In this document: one piece after another, positions 55,862 through 64,000 of the stretch
Numbering within the stretch: the stretch's first letter is position 1
Layout: every line of letters starts with the position of its first letter
Assembly: GCA_012934845.2 (NCBI GenBank)
Contig: WNNJ02002116.1
Location: 1-64,000 of the forward strand
DNA length: 64,000 nt
Reading direction: 5' to 3'
Origin: Pomphorhynchus laevis
Lineage: Eukaryota > Acanthocephala > Palaeacanthocephala > Echinorhynchida > Pomphorhynchidae
Notes under the pieces: generated by a model
Seen by the model: the letters and a program-made list of their open reading frames with translations, nothing else
What the model was told of the DNA's origin: nothing
Database searches by the model: none
Made by a program: the position numbers and the translations under genes

Positions 55862-56215
55862 TAAAAAAAAGATTTATTTTAACGTGGCAAATGCGTGCCA
55901 GCGCACGCTTACATGACCACAACAAAACAAAAATGTAAATCAGGTGTCGAGAAGGTGTGAACGGAGGAGGTGTTTGAATGTGATAAAGGAAGGGGTGCGG
56001 CGGACGTCGAGAGGGAGTTGATTCCATGCGAGTGAGACGGCGACGAGGAAGGATCGGAGACTGTAGTTGTTGGAGTAATTAGGAACGTGGAGTAAGAGGG
56101 TATGACGGGAACGCATCGATAGCGAGACGGGGCGAGTGTCGTCTAAGAAATGAAGGTTGATGAACGATGGGGAGCCGACAGCGATGAGACGAAAAGTTAC
56201 GAGAAGAAGGCGGAG
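55862..56215 (-). mobile_element. L2/Crack-like LINE, 3' stub
   Basis: About 350 bp matching 13918-14280 (both begin AAAAAAAGATTTATTTT... on the plus strand and contain GTGTCGAGAAG and GGCGGACGTC blocks). On the minus strand it encodes the C-terminal part of the RT protein. It breaks off at about 56215 within the segment AGAAGAAGGCGGA. Confidence 0.85.
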
Positions 56216-56688
56216 TAATAGTTTTGAAAAACAAAGCCCTGCCTAAATTCATTCAAAGATAGACGAATCGGCAAACAACCTTATTACCTCTACCACCTTT
56301 GAAAAGCACACAGATAGCAGGAAACGAATATGTCAGATCGTAATTATCCAAATGAACCAAGTTTCCTAATCTTAACTCTAGGCAAAGTGCCTAAATGATG
56401 ATTACATTAGAAATGAAGAATAAAATAACACACGTAACGGAGATATAGCTGATTAAATTAAATACTCAGAAGTGAACATACATTATCTCAACAGAATAAA
56501 ACTGTGATCAGTAGCAAGCCTGGTAGCGTTGCAAATTTAAACGGTCAGAATATAAAATAAATGTTGCTGACCACTAGTAACATACTGATCTATAATAATG
56601 AAATCAGGGATATTAAAAGCTATAAAATTAGTGATCACTTGAAATTCAAAACGAACTCTATTACACCGGAGCATAACACTAAAAGTAA
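56216..56688. other. Intergenic, nothing recognised
   Basis: Mixed sequence with no supported feature. Confidence 0.4.
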
Positions 56689-57208
56689 CAAATTCTATAG
56701 TAGGCGACTGAGACGATGCTAATTCAGTTAGGAATGACCTTTTAAGAAAACATCGGAATTTAATGTCTCTCGAAGGATAAAGCGAATGCTGATTTTTGCA
56801 TTTTCTAAATTGTAACTCTTCGTTATCTTCTTTATGTATTTCTTCATTTGAATCTGATATTTATCGTTGACAGGCAACTTCGTTTTCACCGCTTAATAAA
56901 CTGCAGAAGGAAGAATAAAAACTGCAGAAGGAAGTATACGAGCATTCTTCAATGTTCGTATACTTCCTTCTGCAGTTTTTATTCTTCCTTCTGCAGTTTA
57001 TTAAGCGGTGAAAACGAAGTTGCCTGTCAACGATAAATATCAGATTCAAATGAAGAAATACATAAAGAAGATAACGAAGAGTTACAATTTAGAAAATGCA
57101 AAAATCAGCATTCGCTTTATCCTTCGAGAGACATTAAATTCCGATGTTTTCTTAAAAGGTCATTCCTAACTGAATTAGCATCGTCTCAGTCGCCTACTAT
57201 TGAATTTG
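56689..57208. repeat. 520-bp near-perfect palindrome (fold-back)
   Basis: Arms of about 250 bp mirror each other around 56948/56949 with only a few mismatches (near the centre and at the outer edge). The unit begins ATAGTAGGCGACTGAGACGA and ends with its reverse complement. The same 60-codon frame (MNLIFIVDRQLRFHRLINCR...) therefore reads on both strands and is not evidence of a gene. Inside each arm the 20-mer-like block ACTGCAGAAGGAAG is duplicated. Confidence 0.95.
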
Positions 57209-57439
57209 GATGTGGTCACCTCACAGCAATGCCAATTTCGTTAAGCAAGAAGCTTCTCACCAGAATCAGATAGTTTTAAAACAGACTGTCCACTAATTAT
57301 GACATTGATTTTAAACTTCGAAAATTAGATGAGTTGAATAAAAAGGAACTCGGTTTAAGTGATTACCTCTTTTGTGTAAGCAACTCTGCAAGTTTGAAAA
57401 ACAGCACAATGACAATAGTCTTAAAAAATTAAATCAGTT
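57209..57439. other. Short intergenic stretch
   Basis: No supported feature. Confidence 0.4.
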
Positions 57440-57725
57440 TATTAAATCAGCTAACTGAATCTACGTATTTAATATAATTATAAAAAACAAAACATAATAA
57501 TGCTAAATCAAAATTTAATAATTAAATAATAAAATAAATAATTGTTTTAAGATTTTTTATAATTTAAATCAAGTTAAAATAAAAAATGAAATTTAAAATA
57601 AACGTCATTTTTATGAATTGACTAATAAATAACAGACGTTGTATCAGAATAAGAATAAGAGGTCATCAGGAAGAACTGCTATGCTATCAGGTTTCGTCCC
57701 CTACCTCCTCTACCTCTCTTTATTA
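57440..57725 (-). repeat. Zeta-family PLE terminal-repeat-like unit
   Basis: Nearly identical to 7370-7625, including CAGACGTTGTATCAGAATAA and the hammerhead-type region. Block B reads GGGGAC-GAAA-CCTGATAGCATAGCAG and block A TTCTTC-CTGATGA-CCTCT on the minus strand (57660-57705). Block C, expected upstream on the minus strand, is degraded (GAGGTAGAGGAGG). Confidence 0.75.
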
Positions 57726-58739
57726 CGGTTCAGAGAAACAATGGGCACAGAGAATAAAAATAGTGAAAGGACGTTACTGTCATAACTACTCTAACGCATA
57801 TACGAACAATAATAAAGACTACAAGTTTGCCGCATACCACAAATCAAGACCATTGGTGTCACTTCTATCACGAAACAATAATGAATCGTCATCATCCGTC
57901 GATAACGTAGATTATGTTAACAGTAATGCCGTGCATTACAAATACATAGCCTCTTAAACACAAGTTATGTCTTGTTTACGATAATTTGAAGATATGACTA
58001 TGTTCACGCTGAAAATAAGAACTATACTCACAGCGATAAGGCAAATGAAAATAATAAAGACGCTCTTTATAAAGAGAACATGTGACATTAAAAATAACGC
58101 CTTTATGGTGTCGTTATCCCAAACAGCTTTAGATTGAAATACTAATGATAACTATATTTTTTTACAAAATTTCAGCAAGTGCATCCGCCTATTTTATCAT
58201 CACAACAATCATCCTCACCCCAAACCAGCACTCCATCTGTACTTTGCTTATATCGAACCGACAATGTACCCGACAGTCTTCTTCGCCAAACTACTCAATC
58301 AAGCTAACAAAGAATAATATATTAACTCCAGAAAGACGTGTTATCGTCATACCATATTGTAAGTACTTCCTGAAACTAGTAGCCAGACAATCATTCGCTT
58401 AGCGACCGCCCCTTAAACAGAAATTCTATACAACAACGCATCAATATTTGCTAAATCACTAAACAGTGAAGGATTTCAGGATACGGACGTGATATCAAAG
58501 TTATTGGATCTTAGTTCTAATCCCTTACTACGGATAAAGCGAATCGATATTTATACTAGGCAGCTAAAAGAACTAGGAACTACTAAAAAAATCGAACGAA
58601 AATCCAAAAGCACTGGGCCAAAGGCTTTTAATCAGTGTTTCTCTAAGCAATGCGGTCTTGTTGATACTATATCATCTTCTCGAATTGATCCGGATGTTGT
58701 AGAAAATCGTACGCATTCGTCTACCGGCCATCAATTCTG
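57726..58739. other. Intergenic, short open frames only
   Basis: Frames at 57763-57957, 58145-58402 and 58489-58740 on the plus strand are open, but I recognise no motif. They may be remnants of the neighbouring LTR-element fossil or chance. Confidence 0.35.
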
Positions 58740-59560
58740 ATGGAGGTTTCCGGTTGTGGTGTGTATTGAGTTTTTGTAGCTTCCAATAAATTCTTCTATT
58801 TTACGATCGTATTGCGATAGTCCCCTTTTAAGAACGTAATACTTCAGTCTGGACGAAACATTCTACCAAGCCGTTGGTTTGCTGATGATATGAACTTGCC
58901 ATTTAATGTTTTTAATTAATCGTGAGTGGTAGAAATCTTTAAACTAATCACTGATAAACTTTGTTACATTGTCAGTAACGATTTCATATGGAATACCCCA
59001 TCGTGCAACAGGTATCATAAGCGCGTTGCATAATGTCAGTACTGTCCACATTTTGCTTCCCAGATCTCCAGCGATTTCGTGTATTTCGTTACGGGGCCTG
59101 CAAAATTCAGATGGAGACGATACCAAGCTTTACATGGAATTGACCAACTACAGCATTCCGAGGATGGCAGGTGTACAGTATTCTTAATACACATTTTTTG
59201 GAGTTATCCGGTATTACGAAGTGTTGTTTCCACATTAGGATACCATATTCATATAACAGTTCATTTCTCCTAAACCAAAACGGCTTGCCCGAATTGCAGT
59301 AGTTAGGCCACCCATATTGTACAGATATCGCCATTCAGTGTATCTGTGGGTCTATATTTACCTCCTCCTTTAATGTTCGCTCTGACATATCCAGAAGGTC
59401 TAAATTTTCTTGTAGTGCCAGTATTAAATTGGGAGGCGTTGTTTTTCGTTTCACGAAGTAAACGTGACATGAAGTCAGAGTATGTTTCTTAATCCATTTA
59501 CATGCCTTATGATGTAATGAAATCCTGAACCGTTGTCTAATCAGCACATTAGTGCACTAC
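58740..59560 (-). mobile_element. LTR-retrotransposon pol fossil (integrase region)
   Basis: Minus-strand pieces show an integrase zinc-binding region (about 59300-59150), an integrase core segment with the WGIPYEIVTDN motif (about 59010-58950), and the TNGLVE-type segment near 58870. This order is that of a Ty3/Gypsy-like (or BEL-like) pol gene. The copy is broken in several places and no terminal repeats were found in the window, so it is an old, truncated fossil. Confidence 0.7.
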
Positions 59561-59699
59561 TATTACACATGCCGTATTTATTAAGAATCCAACGAATGCA
59601 GCGACAATTCAGCAACAACCTCTGCCTAGTGTTTAAGGATGGTCCGCACAGCAATTCGATCTAGTAATGAGCGCAATCCTCAGTATATTAGGCAAAGTG

Positions 59700-60005
59700 T
59701 CGGAAACGCCTTCATTCCCAATGTCACACAGGCAACTGAAATGACCAGTGGAGTAATTCGTTTACTGATGAGTGTTGCCGGGTACTCGTCATTTCGATGC
59801 TGAAGTGGTCGGCATCATATCAGCATCATTTCGATGCTGAAATAAGCGATCGTCACGATTCCAAACGAATATCATCGTGACGATCGATTGAAATCGGGCT
59901 GGTGATCCTTTGATGGATGCTTATTTATCTATTGAATAATTGCTACGTCACACAAGGTGATTTTCACATTGAAAACAAGCTAAAGAATCCTTCCTTCATG
60001 ACATC
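59700..60005 (+). repeat. Delta-family copy 1, diverged, with short direct and inverted repeats
   Basis: It carries a hammerhead-type region (59731-59800), a duplicated TTTCGATGCTGAA at about 59791 and 59841, and the inverted repeat CGATCGTCACGAT/ATCGTGACGATCG at about 59847-59886. 59926-60005 is the inverted partner of 30262-30345. Confidence 0.6.
59731..59800 (+). ncRNA. Hammerhead-type motif, delta copy 1, order B-A-C, diverged C block
   Basis: Block B is GGCAACT-GAAA-TGACCAGTGGAGTAA and block A is TTCGTTTA-CTGATGA-GTGTTGCC. Block C (GTACTCGTCATT) has lost about 5 bases and stem I is poor. Stem II (GGCAAC/GTTGCC) is intact. Confidence 0.55.
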
Positions 60006-60127
60006 TAATTCCATACACCCTGACTACTATATATAGTCCAGGAGCCAAAGCTGGTTACAATTGATTTTTAATCCATATTTGCTGTTAAATAACTGGACTT
60101 CGATCACAGCCCCATCAGTCTAATGTG

Positions 60128-60202
60128 TCACTCCGAGACGTTCCTAGCCACCCAGCAGTCATCGTCAGTCGGATGAAGTGGTTAGGGTACGTTTCGACTG
60201 CT
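60128..60202 (-). ncRNA. Hammerhead-type motif, delta copy 2, order B-A-C
   Basis: Block B is AGCAGTC-GAAA-CGTACCCTAACCA, block A is TTCATCCGA-CTGACGA-TGACTGCT, and block C is TGGCTAGGAACGTC-TCGGAGTGA. Stem II AGCAGTC/GACTGCT has 7 pairs. Stem I is TCCGA/TCGGA plus TCA/TGA. Stem III is ACGT/ACGT, CC/GG, TA/TA and CCA/TGG with mismatches. The C in CTGACGA is at the tolerant core position 7. Compared with alpha, all three stems have changed on both sides. Confidence 0.72.
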
Positions 60203-60310
60203 TTTGTGATAACTATATATTGTCAATTGTGTATATGTGATATTCAATACGTTGGAGGGACGGCCAGTGCGTTAAGCATAAGGATAAACAACCGACGTGC
60301 ATGCTTATGA
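60199..60310 (+). mobile_element. Penelope-like GIY-YIG endonuclease fragment
   Basis: The plus-strand frame reads TAFVITIYCQLCICDIQYVG, then GTASALSIRINNRRACL and a stop. C-x2-C-x3-QYVG-x-T...L-x-RINN is the GIY-YIG domain of PLEs (family pattern C..C...YVGET...R...H). Only about 37 residues remain. It lies directly against the delta copy 2 hammerhead-type region, which is on the other strand. Confidence 0.7.
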
Positions 60311-60419
60311 TTTTGCAAAATTTTGTAAACTTTTGCTTGTCATTGTAGATTTATATAATAGTAAGGCACTAATGTGCTGAGTAGACAACGGTCCAGGATT
60401 TCTTTCGAAATACGGCATT

Positions 60420-60662
60420 TATACAAAATGGTGTTGCTTGATAGACTGGACTTCGATTCACGACTTTCAATCACTATGTCACTACTAGACGACCAATGAG
60501 TACCCGGCAACACATCAGTAGAATGAACTACTCACTGGTCGTTTCGGTTGCCTGTGTGACACTGATGAGTGTTACCGGGTACTCATTAGCCGTATAGAAG
60601 TGATATGTGACTGATAGTCGTGAATCAAAGTCCATTCTATCAAGCAACATCATTTTGTATAT
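60420..60662. repeat. Delta-family head-to-head inverted pair
   Basis: Outer arms TACAAAATGGTGTTGCTTGA... and ...TCAAGCAACATCATTTTGTA, then GACTGGACTTcGATTCACGAC and its complement. The left half has a full B-A-C region on the minus strand. The right half has blocks A and C on the plus strand. Confidence 0.85.
60478..60551 (-). ncRNA. Hammerhead-type motif, delta copy 3, order B-A-C
   Basis: Block B is GGCAACC-GAAA-CGACCAGTGAGTAG, block A is TTCATTCTA-CTGATG-TGTTGCC (missing AG of the core), and block C is GTACTCATTGGTCGTC-TAGTAGTGA. Stem III has 14 pairs with one G-T wobble. The changes relative to alpha (CTGATGG to CCAGTGA) are matched on the other strand. Confidence 0.68.
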
Positions 60663-60663
60663 A

Positions 60664-60750
60664 TGTTGAAAGTATCAATAGGGTTATTTAAACCACAGCT
60701 TGGGATCCTTGTTTCTGTCGGATTCATAAATATTTCAAAATAAGTAGGTA
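60664..60750 (-). repeat. Repeat shared in inverted orientation with 27880-27962
   Basis: AAAGTATCAATAGGGTTATT through TCTGTCGGATTCATAAATAT is the reverse complement of the repeat upstream of the alpha array. Confidence 0.82.
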
Positions 60751-60795
60751 TATAAAATTTAATTAAGCTTTTTTTTGCAACTCATTTAAAAAACG

Positions 60796-60876
60796 TTTTC
60801 GGGTTACCCCTTCGTCAGTAGCACAATATGTAGAATATTGTATTGAGTTACTGAAGAAAAGGGTAACCCGAAAACT
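60796..60876. repeat. Inverted repeat with a hammerhead-like A-B core in each arm
   Basis: GTTTTCGGGTTACCCCTTCG faces GAAAAGGGTAACCCGAAAAC. Plus strand: CTGAAGA...GGGTAACCC-GAAAAC. Minus strand: CTGACGA-AGGGGTAACCC-GAAAAC. Both read as the minimal core CTGANGA, tiny stem II, GAAA in standard order, as at 27640-27690. Confidence 0.6.
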
Positions 60877-60899
60877 TATTTTTTAAATAAATTGCAAAA

Positions 60900-61887
60900 G
60901 AAAGCTGGGTTAAATGTGATATACCTACTTATTTTGATATATATACCCTGGCATTCACTGAGCTCACAAGTACAAGAGAATTATTATAATATTCAACAAA
61001 GCACAGTGCAAGCGGAGACTATATGAATTCGACAAATTATTATCAAGAAATTTTAATATTTCTGCTTAAATCGAAAAATACCATTACTTGGAAATTAATA
61101 TATTCATATAAGTTGTAATTACCTTTCTAGTTGATACTTTGCATTGCAGACATTGAATAACATCGTTGTATTTTTATCAACAACTGGTTTTGATATAAGT
61201 TCTTAGTCAATACTTTCCGAATTTTATTTCATAAAATTACGGTCATTGTAATCTTTAGAAATTTACGTTTGAAAGAATGTAATACATCCTTTTAATCATT
61301 GACAGGAAATGATTGATATGAAAAATCAACCTTAAAATTGGTTATGAATAATTTAAAATTTGATATTTAAATGTTTTGAAGATATAAAATGTTTTCTATT
61401 CAAATAGTAATTGATAAAGAGGGAAATTTCAAAAATTTTACTCATTAAATTGCTGAACAATACTAGACGATAATTGAAATGCTAGCATTTGATGAAGCAA
61501 CATATTTGATCAAATAGTCGTCTTCCTCGATTCAAAAATTCTTCTTGCTATTACCTTATCGACTCTTTAGATGAGAAAAATGGTTATGATTATTACACTT
61601 TGAAGATATATAACTAAATGACATAACGAAAACTACCCTTATAACCGAGGTGTAACATTTGATTCACTGACCGTTGATTTTATCGAGTTGTCATGATTCA
61701 GTGCATATTTGTTCCGACTATATTCAAACTCGGCGACCTAATATTCCGATGATTTAAAAGATCAGTTTCGCATCATCAACAGTAAGTCTAACGGCAATTC
61801 ATATCCCGATATATTTGTTTTGTCCAATCAAAATATAAATTACTATAATATAGTATGATCAGCTTCTCACCAAGAAATATCCATTGT
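60900..61887. other. Intergenic, no gene recognised
   Basis: AT-rich. A further copy of the TATACCTACcTATTTTGATAT string occurs at about 60920-60945. Confidence 0.45.
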
Positions 61888-62010
61888 AGTTAAGCCATCC
61901 AAGGCAGGATCCAACTCAATAAGTTGTGTTTGAAATTCACCACACCAGCCGTTGTGGTTACTTTTGCCGAAAGACTATTCCAGTGATTCATAATTCCGCG
62001 AGATATTTTA
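61888..62010 (-). mobile_element. CR1-like LINE, extreme 3' stub
   Basis: The minus strand gives IMNHWNSLSAKVTTTAGVVN, then FKHNLLSW and a stop shortly after. The W-NSL-x-A-x-V-x-T...V-x-F-K pattern is the conserved C-terminus of CR1-type ORF2. Confidence 0.65.
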
Positions 62011-62225
62011 TATACTGATTATATGGTTATAATTTAAACAGATCGATAATTTTCTATTTTGATTTTACGGGTGTTCATTTTTTTAATGAAAAACCAGGAA
62101 TTATCTCTAAACCGGAAATAGTAATTATTATTTTAAGTTGATTTAGCTGTGCAATTATTGTTACCATTGAAATTTTGATGACTATTTTTATCCTGCGCGC
62201 TTCTTTAATCAAATCTATAAGGCAA

Positions 62226-62300
62226 CATCAGTACGCTACATGTTAGTATTGGTGGACATCATTAAATACTGATCCAATACTTAAGTTTCACGTTTCGGTC
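62226..62300 (-). ncRNA. Hammerhead-type motif, epsilon unit 1, decayed block A
   Basis: Block B GGACC-GAAA-CGTGAAAC...TATTGG is intact. Block C CCAATAC...GCGTA-CTGAT has triplet GTA. The A region (ATCAG...AATGATGTCC) has lost part of CTGATGA. Stem I (ATCAG/CTGAT) and stem III (TATTGG/CCAATA) pair. Confidence 0.5.
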
Positions 62301-62667
62301 CTTTTTAATGTTGGATGACGCTCACTCGACTTGTCTGTTTTTATTAACAATTAGATTTAATAAAAACTTGCGTCTTACATTTAGCAAATTTAATTGAAAT
62401 CAATTCAAATTAATTATTACTTTATCCAGGTGACTAATGTAAAAATTTGTGAAAGAAGGGGCGCGATGATAAGTTATGTGAAAAATAGTCAACTGAAAAG
62501 TAGTCAAGTGTAAAGTTGTCAATTGAGACAAGTAAGCGATCTATAGTTTGATTTCTAATTATAAGTTAATTTAATTGTGCAATCATTGCTACAATTTAAA
62601 TTTCGGAGGACACTGCACGTTGCTTCAATACTATAGTTCGGATACTATATATCCGAACTATAAGCCA

Positions 62668-62745
62668 ACAGCAATACTCTACATTTCATTATTGGTAGAC
62701 ATCGTCAGCTGCTGATTCGATAACTACTTTTAATGCTAAGGTCTT
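62668..62745 (-). ncRNA. Hammerhead-type motif, epsilon unit 2, decayed block B
   Basis: Block A CAGCAG-CTGACGA-TGTC is intact (C at tolerant position 7) and block C ends AGAGTA-TTGCTG. GAAA of block B is degraded. The unit is complementary to unit 1 in what it has kept. Confidence 0.45.
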
Positions 62746-63368
62746 TTTAAATGCTGAATAATGATTATCCGACTCGTCTGCTTTATTGACAATTAAATTG
62801 AATAAAATACGTTTCTTTTATGTTTTGAAAATTTAATTGAAATCATTTCTGATTTCAAATTCAATAAGCTTTGGTAGAGTAAGGTTCTACCTTCAATTTG
62901 AAAACCTGTTTGAAATTAATTGCGATTATCAAATTAGTCATCTATAGTTTGTTTCCTAATTTGAAGTTGATTTACGTGTGCAGTCATTTTTACCATCGAA
63001 ATTTGCATAACTATTTTTTACCTTTACGCTTCTTAAATCCTATCTACAAGCCAACAGCAGAACGCTATAAAAATCTAAAGATTTGTTAACGGGATAATTT
63101 AAAAAAGTGAGTGATATACTTTTACGAGTACAAGTATACTATTCTCTGATATGCCGACACAACCAAGAAATTATGACTTTTAAGATCAATTCAAACATTC
63201 AAATGTTAAATGTTGATTATTTTAAAATCAACGCCTTTACATTTAAAACGATAATATGCATTATAAATGTGAAATACTGTGCTCATTCGCTTTCAAATTA
63301 TAACATAATTTTGATAACTTAATATTAATATACTATTGTAATAGGAGATAAATATTGTAATATTTCAG

Positions 63369-63553
63369 TTGACATATCGATTATCAAGTTGACAACAGTG
63401 ATGCAGACTGACAGCTCAATCGATTCTTCTATGATAATGCACCTTAGCAGCTTTCAGTCTAGCACAAATTTTCCTTTGCATTCAACTGATGCTAGTACGT
63501 TTGCTACATGCGAGTTAGATACGGCTGATTTCGTAACCCTTGATATCAAATGA
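63369..63553 (+). CDS. Putative terminal exon of an unidentified gene
   Basis: After the acceptor TGTAATATTTCAG the frame reads DISIIKLTTVMQTDSSIDSS, MIMHLSSFQSSTNFPLHSTD, then ASTFATCELDTADFVTLDIK and stop. Balanced composition, rich in Ser, Thr and Asp, unlike nearby AT-driven frames. Upstream exons would lie before about 63355, and I could not identify them. The family is unknown. Confidence 0.35.
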
Positions 63554-64000
63554 TCAAGTCCTGATTGCACTATGAGAACCTACTCGTAGGTTCTACTCGT
63601 AGAACCTACTCTTAGTGTCAATAGAGATTCCTTTCTGTAAGAGATACACTGCGGATATTGTTCAGCAAAATGCTCATCATAAATTCAAGAAGTTGTTGAG
63701 CGCTCACTAATCGAAATCGCTGATTTGATGATGGAGCTTGGAAATTTGAAGAATAATTTTTTACAAAAATTATTTATTAAAAACTAATTTATTCTTAAAA
63801 CTATTGATTCAGACCACGATTTTTAAACGAGATATACGTACATGTCCTGAAGCAAAATAATTGCGCTTTGTTAAACACTTTTAAGAACTTGTGTTCTCGT
63901 CATATTTTCTAATTTTAGATTCCTTCTGCTTTTTGTTTGAATCGGGATGCAGTCTGCGCTTAGTTCGCCTATCACTCGTGCCGGTTCGATGTTCATAAGA
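63554..64000. other. Window end, nothing recognised
   Basis: It contains a short mirror/tandem block of GAACCTACTCGTAGGTTCTA-type sequence at 63577-63616. No gene is supported before the window ends. Confidence 0.4.

Larger units (their letters stand above)
62150..63075 (-). repeat. Epsilon-family retrozyme-like tandem array, about 400-bp unit
   Basis: TCTATAGTTTG recurs at about 62531 and 62942 (411 bp apart), and AAGCCAACAGCA at about 62663 and 63050. This gives two diverged units and a partial third. A single copy lies at 5000-5345. The hammerhead-type regions are on the minus strand. Confidence 0.75.

Noticed and set aside
56848-57049. Two open frames on opposite strands encoding almost the same 62-residue protein
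   Set aside because: They are a by-product of the perfect palindrome at 56689-57208. There is no motif or other sign of a gene.

Overview
This is an AT-rich eukaryotic window, roughly 70% A+T by eye, from an invertebrate animal whose phylum I cannot fix. The evidence is spliced metazoan-type genes with short and long introns, several non-LTR retrotransposon clades, Penelope-like retroelement (PLE) fragments, and many small tandem or inverted repeats. Host genes are sparse. SF3B6 (splicing factor SF3b p14; 2 exons, 5852-6971, +) and VIPAS39/Vps16B/SPE-39 (5 exons, 11553-22088, +) are clear. So is a complete intronless HMG-CoA reductase reading frame (51263-53530, -). Weaker candidates are a signal-peptide first exon (28975-29047), a membrane-protein terminal exon (37255-37494, -), an unrecognised exon (41917-42216, -), a Cys-rich ORF (49111-49722, -) and a terminal exon (63369-63553).

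Most of the rest is transposon. CR1-like and L2/Crack-like LINE pieces lie at 212-1600, 2290-4412, 10455-10990, 13890-16685, 40020-40960, 55862-56215 and 61888-62010. The L2-like LINE at 13890-16685 sits inside VIPAS39 intron 2. A LINE with a restriction-like-endonuclease type C-terminus lies at 23150-24180. An I/Jockey/R1-type LINE with both ORFs open lies at 44963-48840, with relatives at 26480-27015 and 54310-54475. PLE fragments lie at 7602-8700, 25640-26370, 38510-39140 and 60199-60310. A decayed LTR-retrotransposon pol fossil lies at 58740-59560.

The most interesting signal is a set of short repeat units (about 257, 358, 370 and 400 bp), plus PLE terminal-repeat-like units, each carrying the three sequence blocks of a hammerhead ribozyme. 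The blocks are A = stem I-CTGATGA-stem II, B = stem II-GAAA-stem III, and C = stem III-GTC or GTA-stem I. All three helices pair and co-vary between families. The blocks nevertheless occur in linear order B-A-C (or its rotation C-B-A), which is the reverse of the cyclic order A-B-C of known hammerheads. One monomer read this way cannot form all three helices at once. A standard hammerhead appears only when block A of one unit meets blocks B and C of another, either the next unit in a tandem transcript or a second RNA. Six families (called alpha to zeta here) show the arrangement. One beta insertion is flanked by a 12-bp direct repeat that looks like a target-site duplication. The arrays lie beside PLE fragments at several places, which suggests retrozyme-like, PLE-dependent elements.

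Other oddities are a palindrome of about 520 bp (56689-57208), three perfect TGACGTCA sites plus an AP-1 site inside VIPAS39 intron 3, a degenerate tRNA-Glu-like sequence, and a pair of 165-bp repeats next to two different LINEs.
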